From the NCBI GenBank assembly GCA_025354075.1, contig JANXNO010000457.1:1-9604 (forward strand): a DNA stretch of 9,604 bases, written 5' to 3'. Position 1 is the stretch's first letter. Each line of letters starts with the position of its first letter. The translations under genes were made by a program, and so were the position numbers. The notes beneath the pieces were generated by a model. It was not told the DNA's origin and made no database searches. It saw only the letters and a list, made by a program, of their open reading frames with translations. This stretch comes from Burkholderiales bacterium (GTDB lineage: Bacteria; Pseudomonadota; Gammaproteobacteria; Burkholderiales; Casimicrobiaceae). This document shows positions 1 through 6,400 of this stretch, in pieces.

Positions 1-937
1 CAACGCTGGTGAACCGGGTGAACGCAATACCGGGCACACCGTGCAACACGTGCTGCGCATCATGCAAACCGCTCTTCTGATTCTTGTGCAAATCGTTCTG
101 TGTCGGGTCGCCTGTGACCACCGTTTTGGTGCCGTAACCGATGCGCGTCAAAAACATTTTCATCTGCTCGGGCGTCGTGTTTTGTGCCTCATCGAGAATG
201 ATGAACGCGCCGTTTAACGTGCGCCCGCGCATGAAGGCAAGCGGCGCGACTTCGATGGTGCCGCGCTCCATGAGTTTCGTCGTTTTCTCCAACCCCATCA
301 GCTCGAACAGCGCGTCGTACAACGGCCGCAAATACGGGTCCACCTTCTGGATCAGATCACCAGGAAGAAAGCCCAGCCGCTCGCCCGCCTCCACCGCGGG
401 CCGCACCAGCACAATGCGTTTGATCAAATCACGCTCAAAGGCATCCACGGCACAGGCCACAGCGAGATACGTTTTGCCGGTGCCCGCCGGGCCGATACCG
501 AAGGTGATATCGTGGTTCTGGATGTTTTGCAGATACGCGGCCTGCATGTGCGTGCGGGCCGCGAGGTCGATGCGCTTGACCTTCAGCGCGATGGGCGCAA
601 TCGGCGCTTCAGGTTCGCCACCCGCAGGCATTGGCATCTTCAGCTCGGCCAGCGTCAGCTCAATCTCCTCATCGCTCAAATCGCGCTTGCCCTGCACAGC
701 GATGTAGCGGAAGCGTTCAATCACCCGCTTAGCCGCCTGCGCCAGCGCCGCCTCGCCCTCAATGCGCAGCAATGCTATGCGCCGTTTAATGGAAACAGCA
801 AACGCAGATTCAACCCGACGAATGTTGCCATCCATCGCGCCACACACAGCAGCCAGGGTCACGTTGTCGATAGGCTCAAGCGAAAGCTCAAGCGAAGTGG
901 TGTTCAAATTATTTTGTAGGTAATGCAGGAGAGCCAC
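1..937 (-). CDS. phoH: PhoH-family ATPase, C-terminus beyond the left edge
   Basis: Cytoplasmic P-loop ATPase of the PhoH/PhoL (YbeZ) family, linked in other bacteria to the RNase YbeY and to RNA or ribosome maturation. On the minus strand I read an N-terminal domain (LEPIDNVTLAAVCGAMDGNI) and then the ATPase core. The Walker A GPAGTGKT lies at about residues 149-156, followed by VLVRPAVEAGERLGFLPGD. Walker B is FIILDEAQN, and further family motifs are TPEQMKMFLTRIGYGTK and VVTGDPTQND. The frame is open to base 1, so the C-terminus is missing. The start is uncertain. GTG at 937 fits the family length, but TTG at 907 or 967 is also in frame, and none has a clear Shine-Dalgarno. In many relatives phoH follows miaB and precedes ybeY; here its upstream side is the repeat-flanked element. 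Family assignment is very secure; the start is not. Confidence 0.95.
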   Translation of the reverse strand, partial: MALLHYLQNNLNTTSLELSLEPIDNVTLAAVCGAMDGNIRRVESAFAVSIKRRIALLRIEGEAALAQAAKRVIERFRYIAVQGKRDLSDEEIELTLAELKMPMPAGGEPEAPIAPIALKVKRIDLAARTHMQAAYLQNIQNHDITFGIGPAGTGKTYLAVACAVDAFERDLIKRIVLVRPAVEAGERLGFLPGDLIQKVDPYLRPLYDALFELMGLEKTTKLMERGTIEVAPLAFMRGRTLNGAFIILDEAQNTTPEQMKMFLTRIGYGTKTVVTGDPTQNDLHKNQKSGLHDAQHVLHGVPGIAFTRFTSV

Positions 938-988
938 TATTTTCGGGCTTTTGTGGAGTGGTGGCAAACGGGGGCATTTGGTTCGACC

Positions 989-1011
989 CCCTCTCCCCTC
1001 GCGGGAGAGGG
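989..1011. other. Outer GC-rich palindrome of the left repeat
   Basis: CCCTCTCCC at 989-997 pairs perfectly with GGGAGAGGG at 1003-1011 around a 5-nt loop. It marks the outer end of the left repeat, about 50 bp upstream of the proposed phoH start. There is no T-run beside it, so it is not a standard intrinsic terminator. Whether it acts in DNA or RNA is unknown. Confidence 0.7.
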
Positions 1012-1082
1012 CTAGGGTGAGGGGGATGGTGGAATGAAGATTGATCTTTGCCACCATCGCGCTCCATGGCCGCGCGGGGCCG

Positions 1083-1112
1083 GTCACTTTTTGCGATCGC
1101 GCAAAAAGTAAC
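1083..1112 (-). other. Conserved 30-nt stem-loop in the left repeat
   Basis: Read on the minus strand, GTTACTTTTTGCG pairs with CGCAAAAAGTGAC around a 4-nt loop. All 13 positions pair if the third pair is a U-G wobble. Read on the plus strand that pair would be a C-A mismatch, so a structured RNA would be the minus-strand transcript. The equivalent hairpin in the right copy is at 2376-2405. No function is known to me. Confidence 0.65.
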
Positions 1113-1342
1113 CAAAAACGCTTGCCCCTGCAGCCCGCTTAATCCTCCGGTGTTCGCAACGGGCGGGCGGCAATGGACATCGCACGGACGCGACGCTCAC
1201 GCGTCGCCAATAGCTCGATGCAGTGTCGCTACGACCGCCCGTTACTGCGCTCCTCGGCGCGGGCTGAAGGGGCTTACGTTCACCTCGCGCCGACAGTTGT
1301 AAGTATGAAACAAAATTGAGTGCTGCCGTAACTAAAAATAGA

Positions 1343-2128
1343 ATGGCTGTTGCAATGCTGCCAAAGGTCTTTGTAGGATCGTCCGTAGAAGGATTGCCGA
1401 TTGCTTACGCCATACAAGAAAACTTGGAGCATTCGGCCGAGGTTACGGTCTGGGCTCAAGGAGTATTCGAGCTTTCTAAGTACACGCTGGATAGTTTGCT
1501 TGATTCTTTAGAAAACTTTGACTTTGGGATTTTTGTTTTTTCCGCTGATGATGTGAACGTTGTGAGAGGCTTAGAAAAGCGCGTAGTCCGCGACAACGTA
1601 GTCTTTGAAATTGGTTTGTTCATCGGCCGCCTTGGGAAAGATCGTTCATTCCTCGTAGCTCCACGCGGTTCGGAGGAGCAAATATCATTTCCAACAGATT
1701 TGCTTGGGCTAACACCGGCTCTCTTCGAGCCAAATCGACAAGACGGCAATTTGAACGCGGCCTTAGGGCCAACATGCTCTAAAGTTTCTAAATCCATAGC
1801 CAAACTCGGACCCGTATCTCCTCCAAAGTCCAACGACAAACAGGCGGTAAACGACCCGAACATTTCAGCGCTGAGTTACGGGGAAGGAGATATCAAAGCA
1901 CTACTGCAATCGTGGATGGGCGCTCGTCCGTCAGAAGAAAATCTCAAGGTAATTCATTTCGCCGCCGTTGATCGTGAGTTGAATGTTCCAGCGGGTTCCA
2001 CAAAATCGTTAATTAAGCAGATCGCTAATCAGTGGCGGTATGACGTCGCGCAAGAGGGTGAGCACACTATTCTCTTTAAGAAACGTCCGCTCCCACCTCT
2101 TAACACTCGTCCGTCACGAGTTTGGTAA
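1343..2128 (+). CDS. TIR-like nucleotide-binding protein, candidate defence effector
   Basis: About 261 aa. Residues 7-130 match the predicted nucleotide-binding TIR-like family (PF10137, the TIR type of CAP12 and Pycsar effectors). The motifs are [11 protein letters not shown], a W at 37, a core strand [12 protein letters not shown], the hallmark [16 protein letters not shown] with the probable catalytic Glu at 89, and [15 protein letters not shown]. Relatives cleave NAD+ when activated, often by a cyclic nucleotide. After a polar linker (about 155-175) comes a C-terminal region of about 85 aa ([15 protein letters not shown], then [20 protein letters not shown]) that I do not recognise. It does not look like STING or a membrane segment. 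The start is uncertain: ATG 1343 is chosen, with TTG 1316 and ATG 1355 also in frame and no clear Shine-Dalgarno. The gene is AT-richer than its neighbours, with many T- or A-ending codons, which suggests transfer. It sits inside inverted repeats. No cyclase or other partner is visible. Confidence 0.85.
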   Translation: MAVAMLPKVFVGSSVEGLPIAYAIQENLEHSAEVTVWAQGVFELSKYTLDSLLDSLENFDFGIFVFSADDVNVVRGLEKRVVRDNVVFEIGLFIGRLGKDRSFLVAPRGSEEQISFPTDLLGLTPALFEPNRQDGNLNAALGPTCSKVSKSIAKLGPVSPPKSNDKQAVNDPNISALSYGEGDIKALLQSWMGARPSEENLKVIHFAAVDRELNVPAGSTKSLIKQIANQWRYDVAQEGEHTILFKKRPLPPLNTRPSRVW

Positions 2129-2375
2129 GTATAGCTTGGCCAGAATTACTTCGGTAACGCCTACGACGTGATGTCGCGATCCGAGTCGCAAAGCGATCAG
2201 ATATCAGTTCGGAAGCCCCTTCAGCCGGCGCCGAGGAGCGGAGCAGCGGGCGGTCGTAGCGGCAATGCATCGCACTATTGGCGACGCGTGAGCGTCGCGT
2301 CCGTGCAATGTCCAGTGCCGCCCGCCCGTTGCGAGCACCGCACGGAGAAGCGGGGTGCAGGGGCTAGCGCTTTTG

Positions 2376-2405
2376 GTTACTTTTGGGGCGAATGCCAAAA
2401 GTGAC
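2376..2405 (+). other. Conserved 30-nt stem-loop in the right repeat
   Basis: Read on the plus strand, GTTACTTTTGG pairs with CCAAAAGTGAC around an 8-nt loop. It aligns gap-free with the hairpin at 1083-1112. The tenth pair is T-A in the left copy and G-C here, a compensatory change. The third pair is the same U-G wobble in both copies. Confidence 0.65.
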
Positions 2406-2477
2406 TGGCCCCGCGCGGCCATAGAGCGCGACGGTGGCGAACACCTTTGGTTCGCTAAGCCACCGCCCTCACCCCAA

Positions 2478-2502
2478 CCCTCTCCCGCGCTGCGGGAGAG
2501 GG
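2478..2502. terminator. Palindrome directly after gpmI, possible transcription end
   Basis: CCCTCTCCCGC (2478-2488) pairs perfectly with GCGGGAGAGGG (2492-2502) around a 3-nt loop, starting 2 nt beyond the gpmI stop. It could end gpmI transcription or protect the mRNA 3' end. It belongs to the repeat and has no following T-run on the minus strand, so its terminator role is only a possibility. Confidence 0.35.
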
Positions 2503-2503
2503 G

Positions 2504-4045
2504 TCAGACGAGGAGCGTCGCTCCGGTCATATCCTCCGGCACCGCCACCCCCATCATCGCCAACAACGTCGGCGCAATGTCCCGTAACGCTCCACCGTCA
2601 CGAACGCGAAGCGCGTCCGTGCCGACGTAAACCAGCGGCACTTTGTCTGTTGTGTGCTGCGTGTGAGCCTGATGCGCAACCGGGTCGAACATCTGTTCGC
2701 AGTTGCCGTGGTCGGCGGTGACTAGCACCTGCGCGCCTGCCGCTTTTGCCGCGAAGATCAACCGGGCAAGTGCTATGTCTAACGCCTCAACCGCTTTGAT
2801 GGCGGCGGGCAGGATGCCGGTGTGACCGACCATGTCGCCGTTGGCGTAGTTGCAGATGATCGCAGCGTACTGTTTGCTCTCGATGGCGGCCACAAGTTTG
2901 CTCGTGACTTCCGGCGCACTCATTTCTGGTTGCAGGTCGTAGGTTTCTACCTTCGGCGAGGGCACCATGATGCGGTCTTCGCCAGCGTACGGCTGCTCGC
3001 GCCCACCCGAGAAAAAGTAGGTGACGTGGGCGTACTTTTCGGTCTCGGCGATGCGCAGTTGTTTGAGTCCGTGTGCAGCCAACACCTCGCCTAGACCGTT
3101 GATGATGGCGTCATTGCGGAATGCGGTGGGCAGTGCTGCATAGGCGTCGCCGTAGTACGACAGGCAGACGAAGTCCGCCAATTTCGGCATACGTCGCTCG
3201 AAGCCGGTGAACGCGGCGTCGGTGAGTGCGCTGGTGATTTCGCGGGCGCGATCAGCGCGGAAGTTCATGAAGACGACCACGTCACCCTCTTTCATCGGCG
3301 CACCGTGACCGATGAGGGTGGGCGGCACGAATTCGTCGTTTTCATCGCGCGCATAGGCGGCGCCCAGCGCGCCAATTGCGGTATCGGCAAAGTGCTCGGC
3401 GGTGGCCTCGACCATTGCGTGATACGCAGGTGCAACGCGCTCCCAGCGCTTGTCGCGATCCATCGCGAAGAATCGTCCGCTGACCGTGGCGATCTTTGCG
3501 CCGGTTTCAGCGCACACGGCCTCCAATGCTTCAATTGACGACGCGGCGCTGCGCGGCGGTGTGTCGCGCCCGTCGAGGAAGGCGTGAACGGCGATGTGCG
3601 GCACGTTGTGACTGGCGGCGAGACGCACCATCGCGTGGATGTGCCGCTCGTGCGCATGCACACCTCCGGATGATAGCAACCCCAGGATATGCAGCTTGCC
3701 GCCTGATTTGACTGCCGCATCACACGCGCCGACCAGCGCTGCGTTAGTCACAAATTCGCCCGTCTCAATAGCGTGATCGACCCGCGTCAAGTCCTGATAG
3801 ACGACGCGCCCCGCGCCCAGATTCAGGTGCCCGACCTCGGAATTGCCGAATTGCCCCTTGGGCAGACCGACGAATTCTTCAGACGCATTGATCAAACCAT
3901 GCGGGCAATCGCGCCACAGCGCGTCCCACACCGGCTTCCGAGCGAGGGTTACGGCGTTGTCTGGTGCCGCCTCTCGATAACCGAAGCCGTCGAGGATGAT
4001 CAGTACAACAGGACGAATGGTGGGAGCAGAGGATGCAGTGGTCAT
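2504..4045 (-). CDS. gpmI: 2,3-bisphosphoglycerate-independent phosphoglycerate mutase
   Basis: Cytoplasmic glycolytic and gluconeogenic enzyme that interconverts 3- and 2-phosphoglycerate using two metal ions (usually Mn2+). It belongs to the alkaline phosphatase superfamily. The 513 aa from ATG 4045 match the usual length of about 510. Visible motifs are VVLIILDGFGYRE (metal Asp19), the phosphoserine loop GNSEVGHLNLGAGR with catalytic Ser69, HAFLDGRDTPPRSA, the metal-site run TYFFSGGREQPYAGEDR, and a C-terminal VLVTADHGNCEQM holding metal ligands. The frame stays open upstream to ATG 4147, but those 34 extra residues are basic, unlike the family, and would overlap the divergent rhodanese gene. 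The downstream ATG (residue 35 of the long frame) is therefore preferred. The C-terminus ends normally (PEDMTGATLLV), 1 nt before the inverted repeat. It is divergent from the rhodanese-grxC-secB operon. Confidence 0.96.
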   Translation of the reverse strand: MTTASSAPTIRPVVLIILDGFGYREAAPDNAVTLARKPVWDALWRDCPHGLINASEEFVGLPKGQFGNSEVGHLNLGAGRVVYQDLTRVDHAIETGEFVTNAALVGACDAAVKSGGKLHILGLLSSGGVHAHERHIHAMVRLAASHNVPHIAVHAFLDGRDTPPRSAASSIEALEAVCAETGAKIATVSGRFFAMDRDKRWERVAPAYHAMVEATAEHFADTAIGALGAAYARDENDEFVPPTLIGHGAPMKEGDVVVFMNFRADRAREITSALTDAAFTGFERRMPKLADFVCLSYYGDAYAALPTAFRNDAIINGLGEVLAAHGLKQLRIAETEKYAHVTYFFSGGREQPYAGEDRIMVPSPKVETYDLQPEMSAPEVTSKLVAAIESKQYAAIICNYANGDMVGHTGILPAAIKAVEALDIALARLIFAAKAAGAQVLVTADHGNCEQMFDPVAHQAHTQHTTDKVPLVYVGTDALRVRDGGALRDIAPTLLAMMGVAVPEDMTGATLLV

Positions 4046-4145
4046 TTCGGGCATTTCGTGGCGAGGCCCTAAAATTCTAGGCTTCCGGGGATTTTCGGCG
4101 CGCCGCGCGCGATCCAACCCTTTTACGTCACTCGAACCAGACTCC
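4046..4145. promoter_or_regulatory. Divergent intergenic spacer with probable promoters
   Basis: This 100-bp gap between the gpmI start and the rhodanese start must carry the signals for both, unless they are read from further away. A TAAAAT box at 4070-4075 could be a -10 element for the plus strand, but I see no convincing -35 at the right distance. Neither gene has a strong Shine-Dalgarno here. Confidence 0.35.
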
Positions 4146-4559
4146 ATGCAATTTCTCTATACCAACTGGATGCTCGTCCTGATCATGCTCATGTCCGGCA
4201 CGATGCTGATTTACCCACTGATTCAGCGCCGCGCGTCGGGCATGTCCGAGGTAGGCAACGTGCGCTTGACTCACCTCATGAACCGTGAGGACGCGTCGGT
4301 ACTTGACGTGCGCGAAACCAAGGACATGGCGGGCACCAAAATCATTGGCTCAATTCATGTGCCGCTGTCGCAATTGAAAGAGCGCGCCGCGACGCTGTCG
4401 ATGGACAAAACGAAGCCGGTCATCGTGTACGACGCTCGCGGCCAGCGGGCAACCATTGCCGGCAGCGACTTGAAAGCAGCCGGCTACACCCAACTCTACA
4501 GTCTGGCGGGCGGCTTCAAGGCGTGGTCTGACGCGGGCCTTCCGGTTGAAAAGGTGTAG
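4146..4559 (+). CDS. Membrane-anchored rhodanese-like protein lacking the catalytic Cys (YibN-like)
   Basis: 137 aa, first gene of the plus-strand operon. Residues about 9-26 (MLVLIMLMSGTMLIYPLI) form one N-terminal membrane segment, and a cytoplasmic rhodanese domain follows (about 37-137). Domain marks are SVLDVRETKDM, IIGSIHVPLSQL and LAGGFKAWSDAGLP. In active rhodaneses the loop after the strand VIVY begins with Cys. Here it reads DARGQRA, with Asp96 in that place, so sulfurtransferase activity is unlikely. E. coli YibN, as I recall it, also has Asp there and sits beside grxC and secB, so this looks like a family trait rather than a broken gene. A role near the membrane insertion or export machinery is inferred from that context. 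The start is ATG 4146, which gives a proper membrane N-terminus; the frame is open further upstream to 3996. Its stop is 2 nt before grxC. Confidence 0.9.
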   Translation: MQFLYTNWMLVLIMLMSGTMLIYPLIQRRASGMSEVGNVRLTHLMNREDASVLDVRETKDMAGTKIIGSIHVPLSQLKERAATLSMDKTKPVIVYDARGQRATIAGSDLKAAGYTQLYSLAGGFKAWSDAGLPVEKV

Positions 4560-4561
4560 CT

Positions 4562-4819
4562 ATGGCTAAGGTATTGATGTACTCCACGGGGGTCTGCCCG
4601 TACTGCATTCAGGCAGAGCGCTTGCTCAAAGCCAAAGGCGTGGCCGAAATCGACAAAATCCGCGTGGATTTGCAGCCGGAACAACGCGCTGAGATGATGG
4701 CCAAAACCGGCAGGCGCACGGTGCCGCAGATTTATATCGGCGACACTCACGTCGGCGGCTTTGACGACCTGTCGGCGCTTGATCGAGCAGGCGGACTGGA
4801 CGCCTTGCTCGCCGCCTGA
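4562..4819 (+). CDS. grxC: Glutaredoxin 3
   Basis: 85-aa cytoplasmic dithiol glutaredoxin that reduces disulfides and glutathione mixed disulfides using glutathione. It has a typical single thioredoxin-fold domain. The active site CPYC is at residues 12-15, the cis-Pro motif TVP at 53-55, and the glutathione-binding GGFDD at 65-69. The length equals that of most GrxC proteins. It starts 2 nt after the rhodanese stop, with a Shine-Dalgarno-like AAAGG inside the end of that gene, so the two are surely co-transcribed and perhaps translationally coupled. The order rhodanese-grxC-secB is shared with many proteobacteria. Confidence 0.96.
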   Translation: MAKVLMYSTGVCPYCIQAERLLKAKGVAEIDKIRVDLQPEQRAEMMAKTGRRTVPQIYIGDTHVGGFDDLSALDRAGGLDALLAA

Positions 4820-4910
4820 CAGGCGTTCGTCTGGCGACGTAAGTGCGCCTGCATACCCAGCTAAAATCTGGGGTTGAATTCTGTTTTCCGAAAATAATTG
4901 AGAGCCTTTT

Positions 4911-5396
4911 ATGTCCGACGCGCAAGCACAACAACAAGAAACGCAAGATCCAAACGCACCGCACTTTTCTATCGAAAAGATTTATCTAAAGGATTTGTCG
5001 GTCGAAAACCCCAACGCGCCGCAAAGCTATCTATGGCGGGAGTCGCCAAGCGTTGAGATCGGTCTTGAGCAAGATCACACATCCATAGAGGACGGCTTTC
5101 ACACGGTTGTCGTGAAAGTCACCGTTACGGCGACGATTGCCGACAAGACGATGTTCTTGGTAGAGGCTGCTATGGGCGGGATTTTTCAGATCCGCAATAT
5201 TCCGGAGCCAGAGTTGCAGCCGCTGCTGTCGATTCATTGTGCCAACATCGTTTTCCCGTATGTTCGTGAGCTGATCTCGGACGCCGTACAGCGCATGGGC
5301 TACCCAGCGATTTACCTGCAACCAATCAACTTCGAAGCGATCTATCAGGCGCGCGTTCAGCAGCAGCTTGAGCAGGCTGCAGCGACGAAACAGTAA
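4911..5396 (+). CDS. secB: Protein-export chaperone SecB
   Basis: 161-aa tetrameric cytoplasmic chaperone. It holds precursor proteins unfolded and passes them to SecA for Sec export. Family marks in order are FSIEKIYLKDLSVENPNAP, a central VVVKVTVTATI strand pair, FLVEAAMGGIFQI, and the long helix region NIVFPYVRELISDAVQRMGYPAIYLQPINFE (shown here across its length by the blocks VFPYVREL and GYPAIYLQPINF). A short acidic and Gln-rich N-terminus and a Gln-rich tail are normal for the family. GAGAG at 4900-4904 is a fair ribosome site, 6 nt before ATG. It lies 91 bp after grxC; a TAAAAT box at 4862-4867 could add an internal promoter. In many Burkholderiales gpsA follows, but here an SH3-like gene does. 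Confidence 0.97.
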   Translation: MSDAQAQQQETQDPNAPHFSIEKIYLKDLSVENPNAPQSYLWRESPSVEIGLEQDHTSIEDGFHTVVVKVTVTATIADKTMFLVEAAMGGIFQIRNIPEPELQPLLSIHCANIVFPYVRELISDAVQRMGYPAIYLQPINFEAIYQARVQQQLEQAAATKQ

Positions 5397-5415
5397 GCGG
5401 TCAACGGAGCCTCCG

Positions 5416-5892
5416 GTGATATTTCGCGTGTTTTGTGTTGGGGAGTTGATGGTGCCGGTTGTTGTTGTTGTTGCGCTCGGCTTGATTGCAAGCGCGGCAC
5501 ACGCAGATTTTCGTCAAACCAGCGCGGATGCAACCATTGCCTTCGAGGGTCCGTCCGCCAAAGCAACCAGGCAGTATCTGTATTCGCGCGGCACGCCAGT
5601 TGAGGTTGTAGTGCAGATTGAAGGCTGGTTCAAAGTGCGCGACGCGCAGGGCGCGCTCGCCTGGGTGGAAAAGAAAGCGCTTACTGACCGCACCAACGTA
5701 CAAATCAAAACCGCGACCGCCGACGCGCTGGCCGCGCCGGAAGCCGCCAGCCCCATCGTGTTTCGCGCCGAGAATGGGGTCTTGCTTACGCTGGTGACGC
5801 CCCAACCGCCGAATACGGGTGCGTGGGCGCAAGTCCGGCATCGCGACGGGCAGGTCGGGTTCGTTCGCGTGGACGCGTTGTTCGGCCTGTAG
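5416..5892 (+). CDS. Secreted protein with two bacterial SH3-like repeats
   Basis: About 158 aa. A signal peptide (hydrophobic run VVVVVALGLIASA, cleavage expected after AHA at about residue 30) is followed by two SH3-like units of the SH3_4 kind. Unit one is at about 45-90 (LYSRGTPVEVVVQIEGWFKV, then GALAWVEKKAL). Unit two is at about 112-158 (GVLLTLVTPQPPNTGAWAQV, then GQVGFVRVDALFGL). Such domains bind peptidoglycan or periplasmic partners; no enzyme domain is present. The start is uncertain. GTG 5416 has GGAG 6 nt upstream and an Arg in the n-region. ATG 5449 has GGGGAG very close but gives a signal peptide with no positive charge. ATG 5368 would overlap secB. It lies 19 nt after secB, so it is probably the last gene of the operon. 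Confidence 0.85.
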   Translation: MIFRVFCVGELMVPVVVVVALGLIASAAHADFRQTSADATIAFEGPSAKATRQYLYSRGTPVEVVVQIEGWFKVRDAQGALAWVEKKALTDRTNVQIKTATADALAAPEAASPIVFRAENGVLLTLVTPQPPNTGAWAQVRHRDGQVGFVRVDALFGL

Positions 5893-6037
5893 TGTTCTCG
5901 CAGCGGCCTTAGGCGCATCCGAGGGCATCACGCCGAACCACTCGCTCCGAAACAGCGTCCCCTCGCCACGCGCTCACACACGCTCACACGGCGTCTCCGC
6001 TGACAGACATGATCGGCGGCTGGTTGTACAACGGAAG

Positions 6038-6057
6038 AGTGCGCCATGATGCGCACT
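6038..6057. other. Small hairpin in the spacer before dodecin
   Basis: AGTGCGC (6038-6044) pairs with GCGCACT (6051-6057) around a 6-nt loop. It lies 145 nt after the SH3-like gene and 25 nt before the dodecin ribosome site. There is no T-run. It could end transcription from upstream or influence dodecin mRNA; either is a guess. The rest of the spacer 5893-6091 shows no gene. Confidence 0.3.
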
Positions 6058-6091
6058 TGAACCCAGTTTTACTCATCATTCAGGAGGATTT

Positions 6092-6295
6092 ATGGCTGTA
6101 GCCCGTGTCACAGAAATTACCGCATCATCGAGCAAGAGCTTTGAGGACGCGCTCAATGTCGGCGTCGCTCGCGCCTGCGAGACGCTCAAGCATGTCGAGG
6201 GCGCTTGGGTGCAGGATCAAAAGGTGATCATAAAGGACGGCAAGATCGTCGAATATCGCGTGAACATGAAGGTCACGTTTATTCTGGCGGAATAA
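6092..6295 (+). CDS. Dodecin, flavin-storage protein
   Basis: 67-aa small cytoplasmic flavoprotein that forms a hollow dodecamer. It binds and sequesters FMN, riboflavin or related flavins, which limits flavin photochemistry. The sequence shows the family pattern over its full length: VTEITASSSKSFEDALNVGV, then the helix RACETLKHVEGAWVQ with the flavin-stacking Trp at residue 39. The strand pair VIIKDGKIVEYRVNMKVTFI follows. The length matches bacterial dodecins. AGGAGG (6082-6087) lies 4 nt before ATG and is the strongest ribosome site in the window, suggesting high expression. A clear intrinsic terminator follows, so it is probably a single-gene unit. Confidence 0.95.
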   Translation: MAVARVTEITASSSKSFEDALNVGVARACETLKHVEGAWVQDQKVIIKDGKIVEYRVNMKVTFILAE

Positions 6296-6335
6296 TCCTC
6301 AGATCGGTCTGATTATCTGATCAGAGACATCACAG

Positions 6336-6363
6336 AAAAGCCTGCTCACCGCAGGCTTTTTTT
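6336..6363 (+). terminator. Intrinsic terminator of dodecin
   Basis: AAAAGCCTGC (6336-6345) pairs perfectly with GCAGGCTTTT (6351-6360) around a 5-nt loop. The T-run continues to 6363, giving seven T in all. It lies 40 nt after the dodecin stop. Confidence 0.93.
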
Positions 6364-6400
6364 ATGCACAAAAGAACGTTCGCGCGAAACGGACTCGGAT

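Larger units (their letters stand above)
987..1275 (+). repeat. Left copy of a ~290-bp inverted repeat flanking the TIR-like gene
   Basis: This copy aligns with the reverse complement of 2213-2503. The core 1066-1275 matches 2422-2213 without gaps, with 25 differences in 210 positions (about 88% identity, counted by eye). Its parts run inward from the phoH side. First comes a perfect 9-bp palindrome (989-997 / 1003-1011), then a divergent spacer of about 40 bp. A conserved block CCACC(A/G)TCGCGCTC leads to a GC-rich block. A 30-nt stem-loop follows (1083-1112), and then a second hairpin (1190-1196 / 1201-1207). Its form resembles intergenic repeats I recall as common in Burkholderiales, but I cannot name the family. 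It contains an 84-codon ORF (1048-1302) that I do not consider a gene. No target-site duplication is visible at the outer ends of the pair. Confidence 0.85.
2213..2503 (-). repeat. Right copy of the ~290-bp inverted repeat
   Basis: This is the reverse-complement partner of 987-1275, with the same internal order. Read on the minus strand, an outer 11-bp palindrome leads to the divergent spacer, the CCACC(A/G)TCGCGCTC block, the GC-rich block, the stem-loop (2376-2405) and the GCGACGC/GCGTCGC hairpin (2281-2298). Its outer end touches the gpmI stop codon. Its inner end lies 84 bp after the TIR-like gene. A 72-codon ORF in it (2204-2422, minus) matches the left copy's ORF, but the differences between the copies do not look like coding selection. 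Confidence 0.85.

Noticed and set aside
141..919. Plus-strand ORFs of 188 and 135 aa opposite the PhoH gene
   Set aside because: They are antisense to a clearly conserved PhoH reading frame and resemble no family.
1048..1302. 84-aa ORF in the left repeat as a real gene
   Set aside because: Comparison with the right repeat shows most codon changes alter the amino acid, so selection on the protein is not supported.
1456..1863. 135-aa minus-strand ORF opposite the TIR-like gene
   Set aside because: It lies wholly within the TIR-like gene and has a Ser/Lys/Pro-rich, family-less translation typical of an antisense shadow.
987..2503. Insertion sequence with its own transposase
   Set aside because: No transposase, recombinase or remnant is seen between the repeats, and no target-site duplication is evident at the outer ends.
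4046..4147. N-terminal extension of GpmI by 34 residues
   Set aside because: The extension is basic and unlike the family, and it would overlap the start of the divergent rhodanese gene; the 513-aa form matches the usual length.
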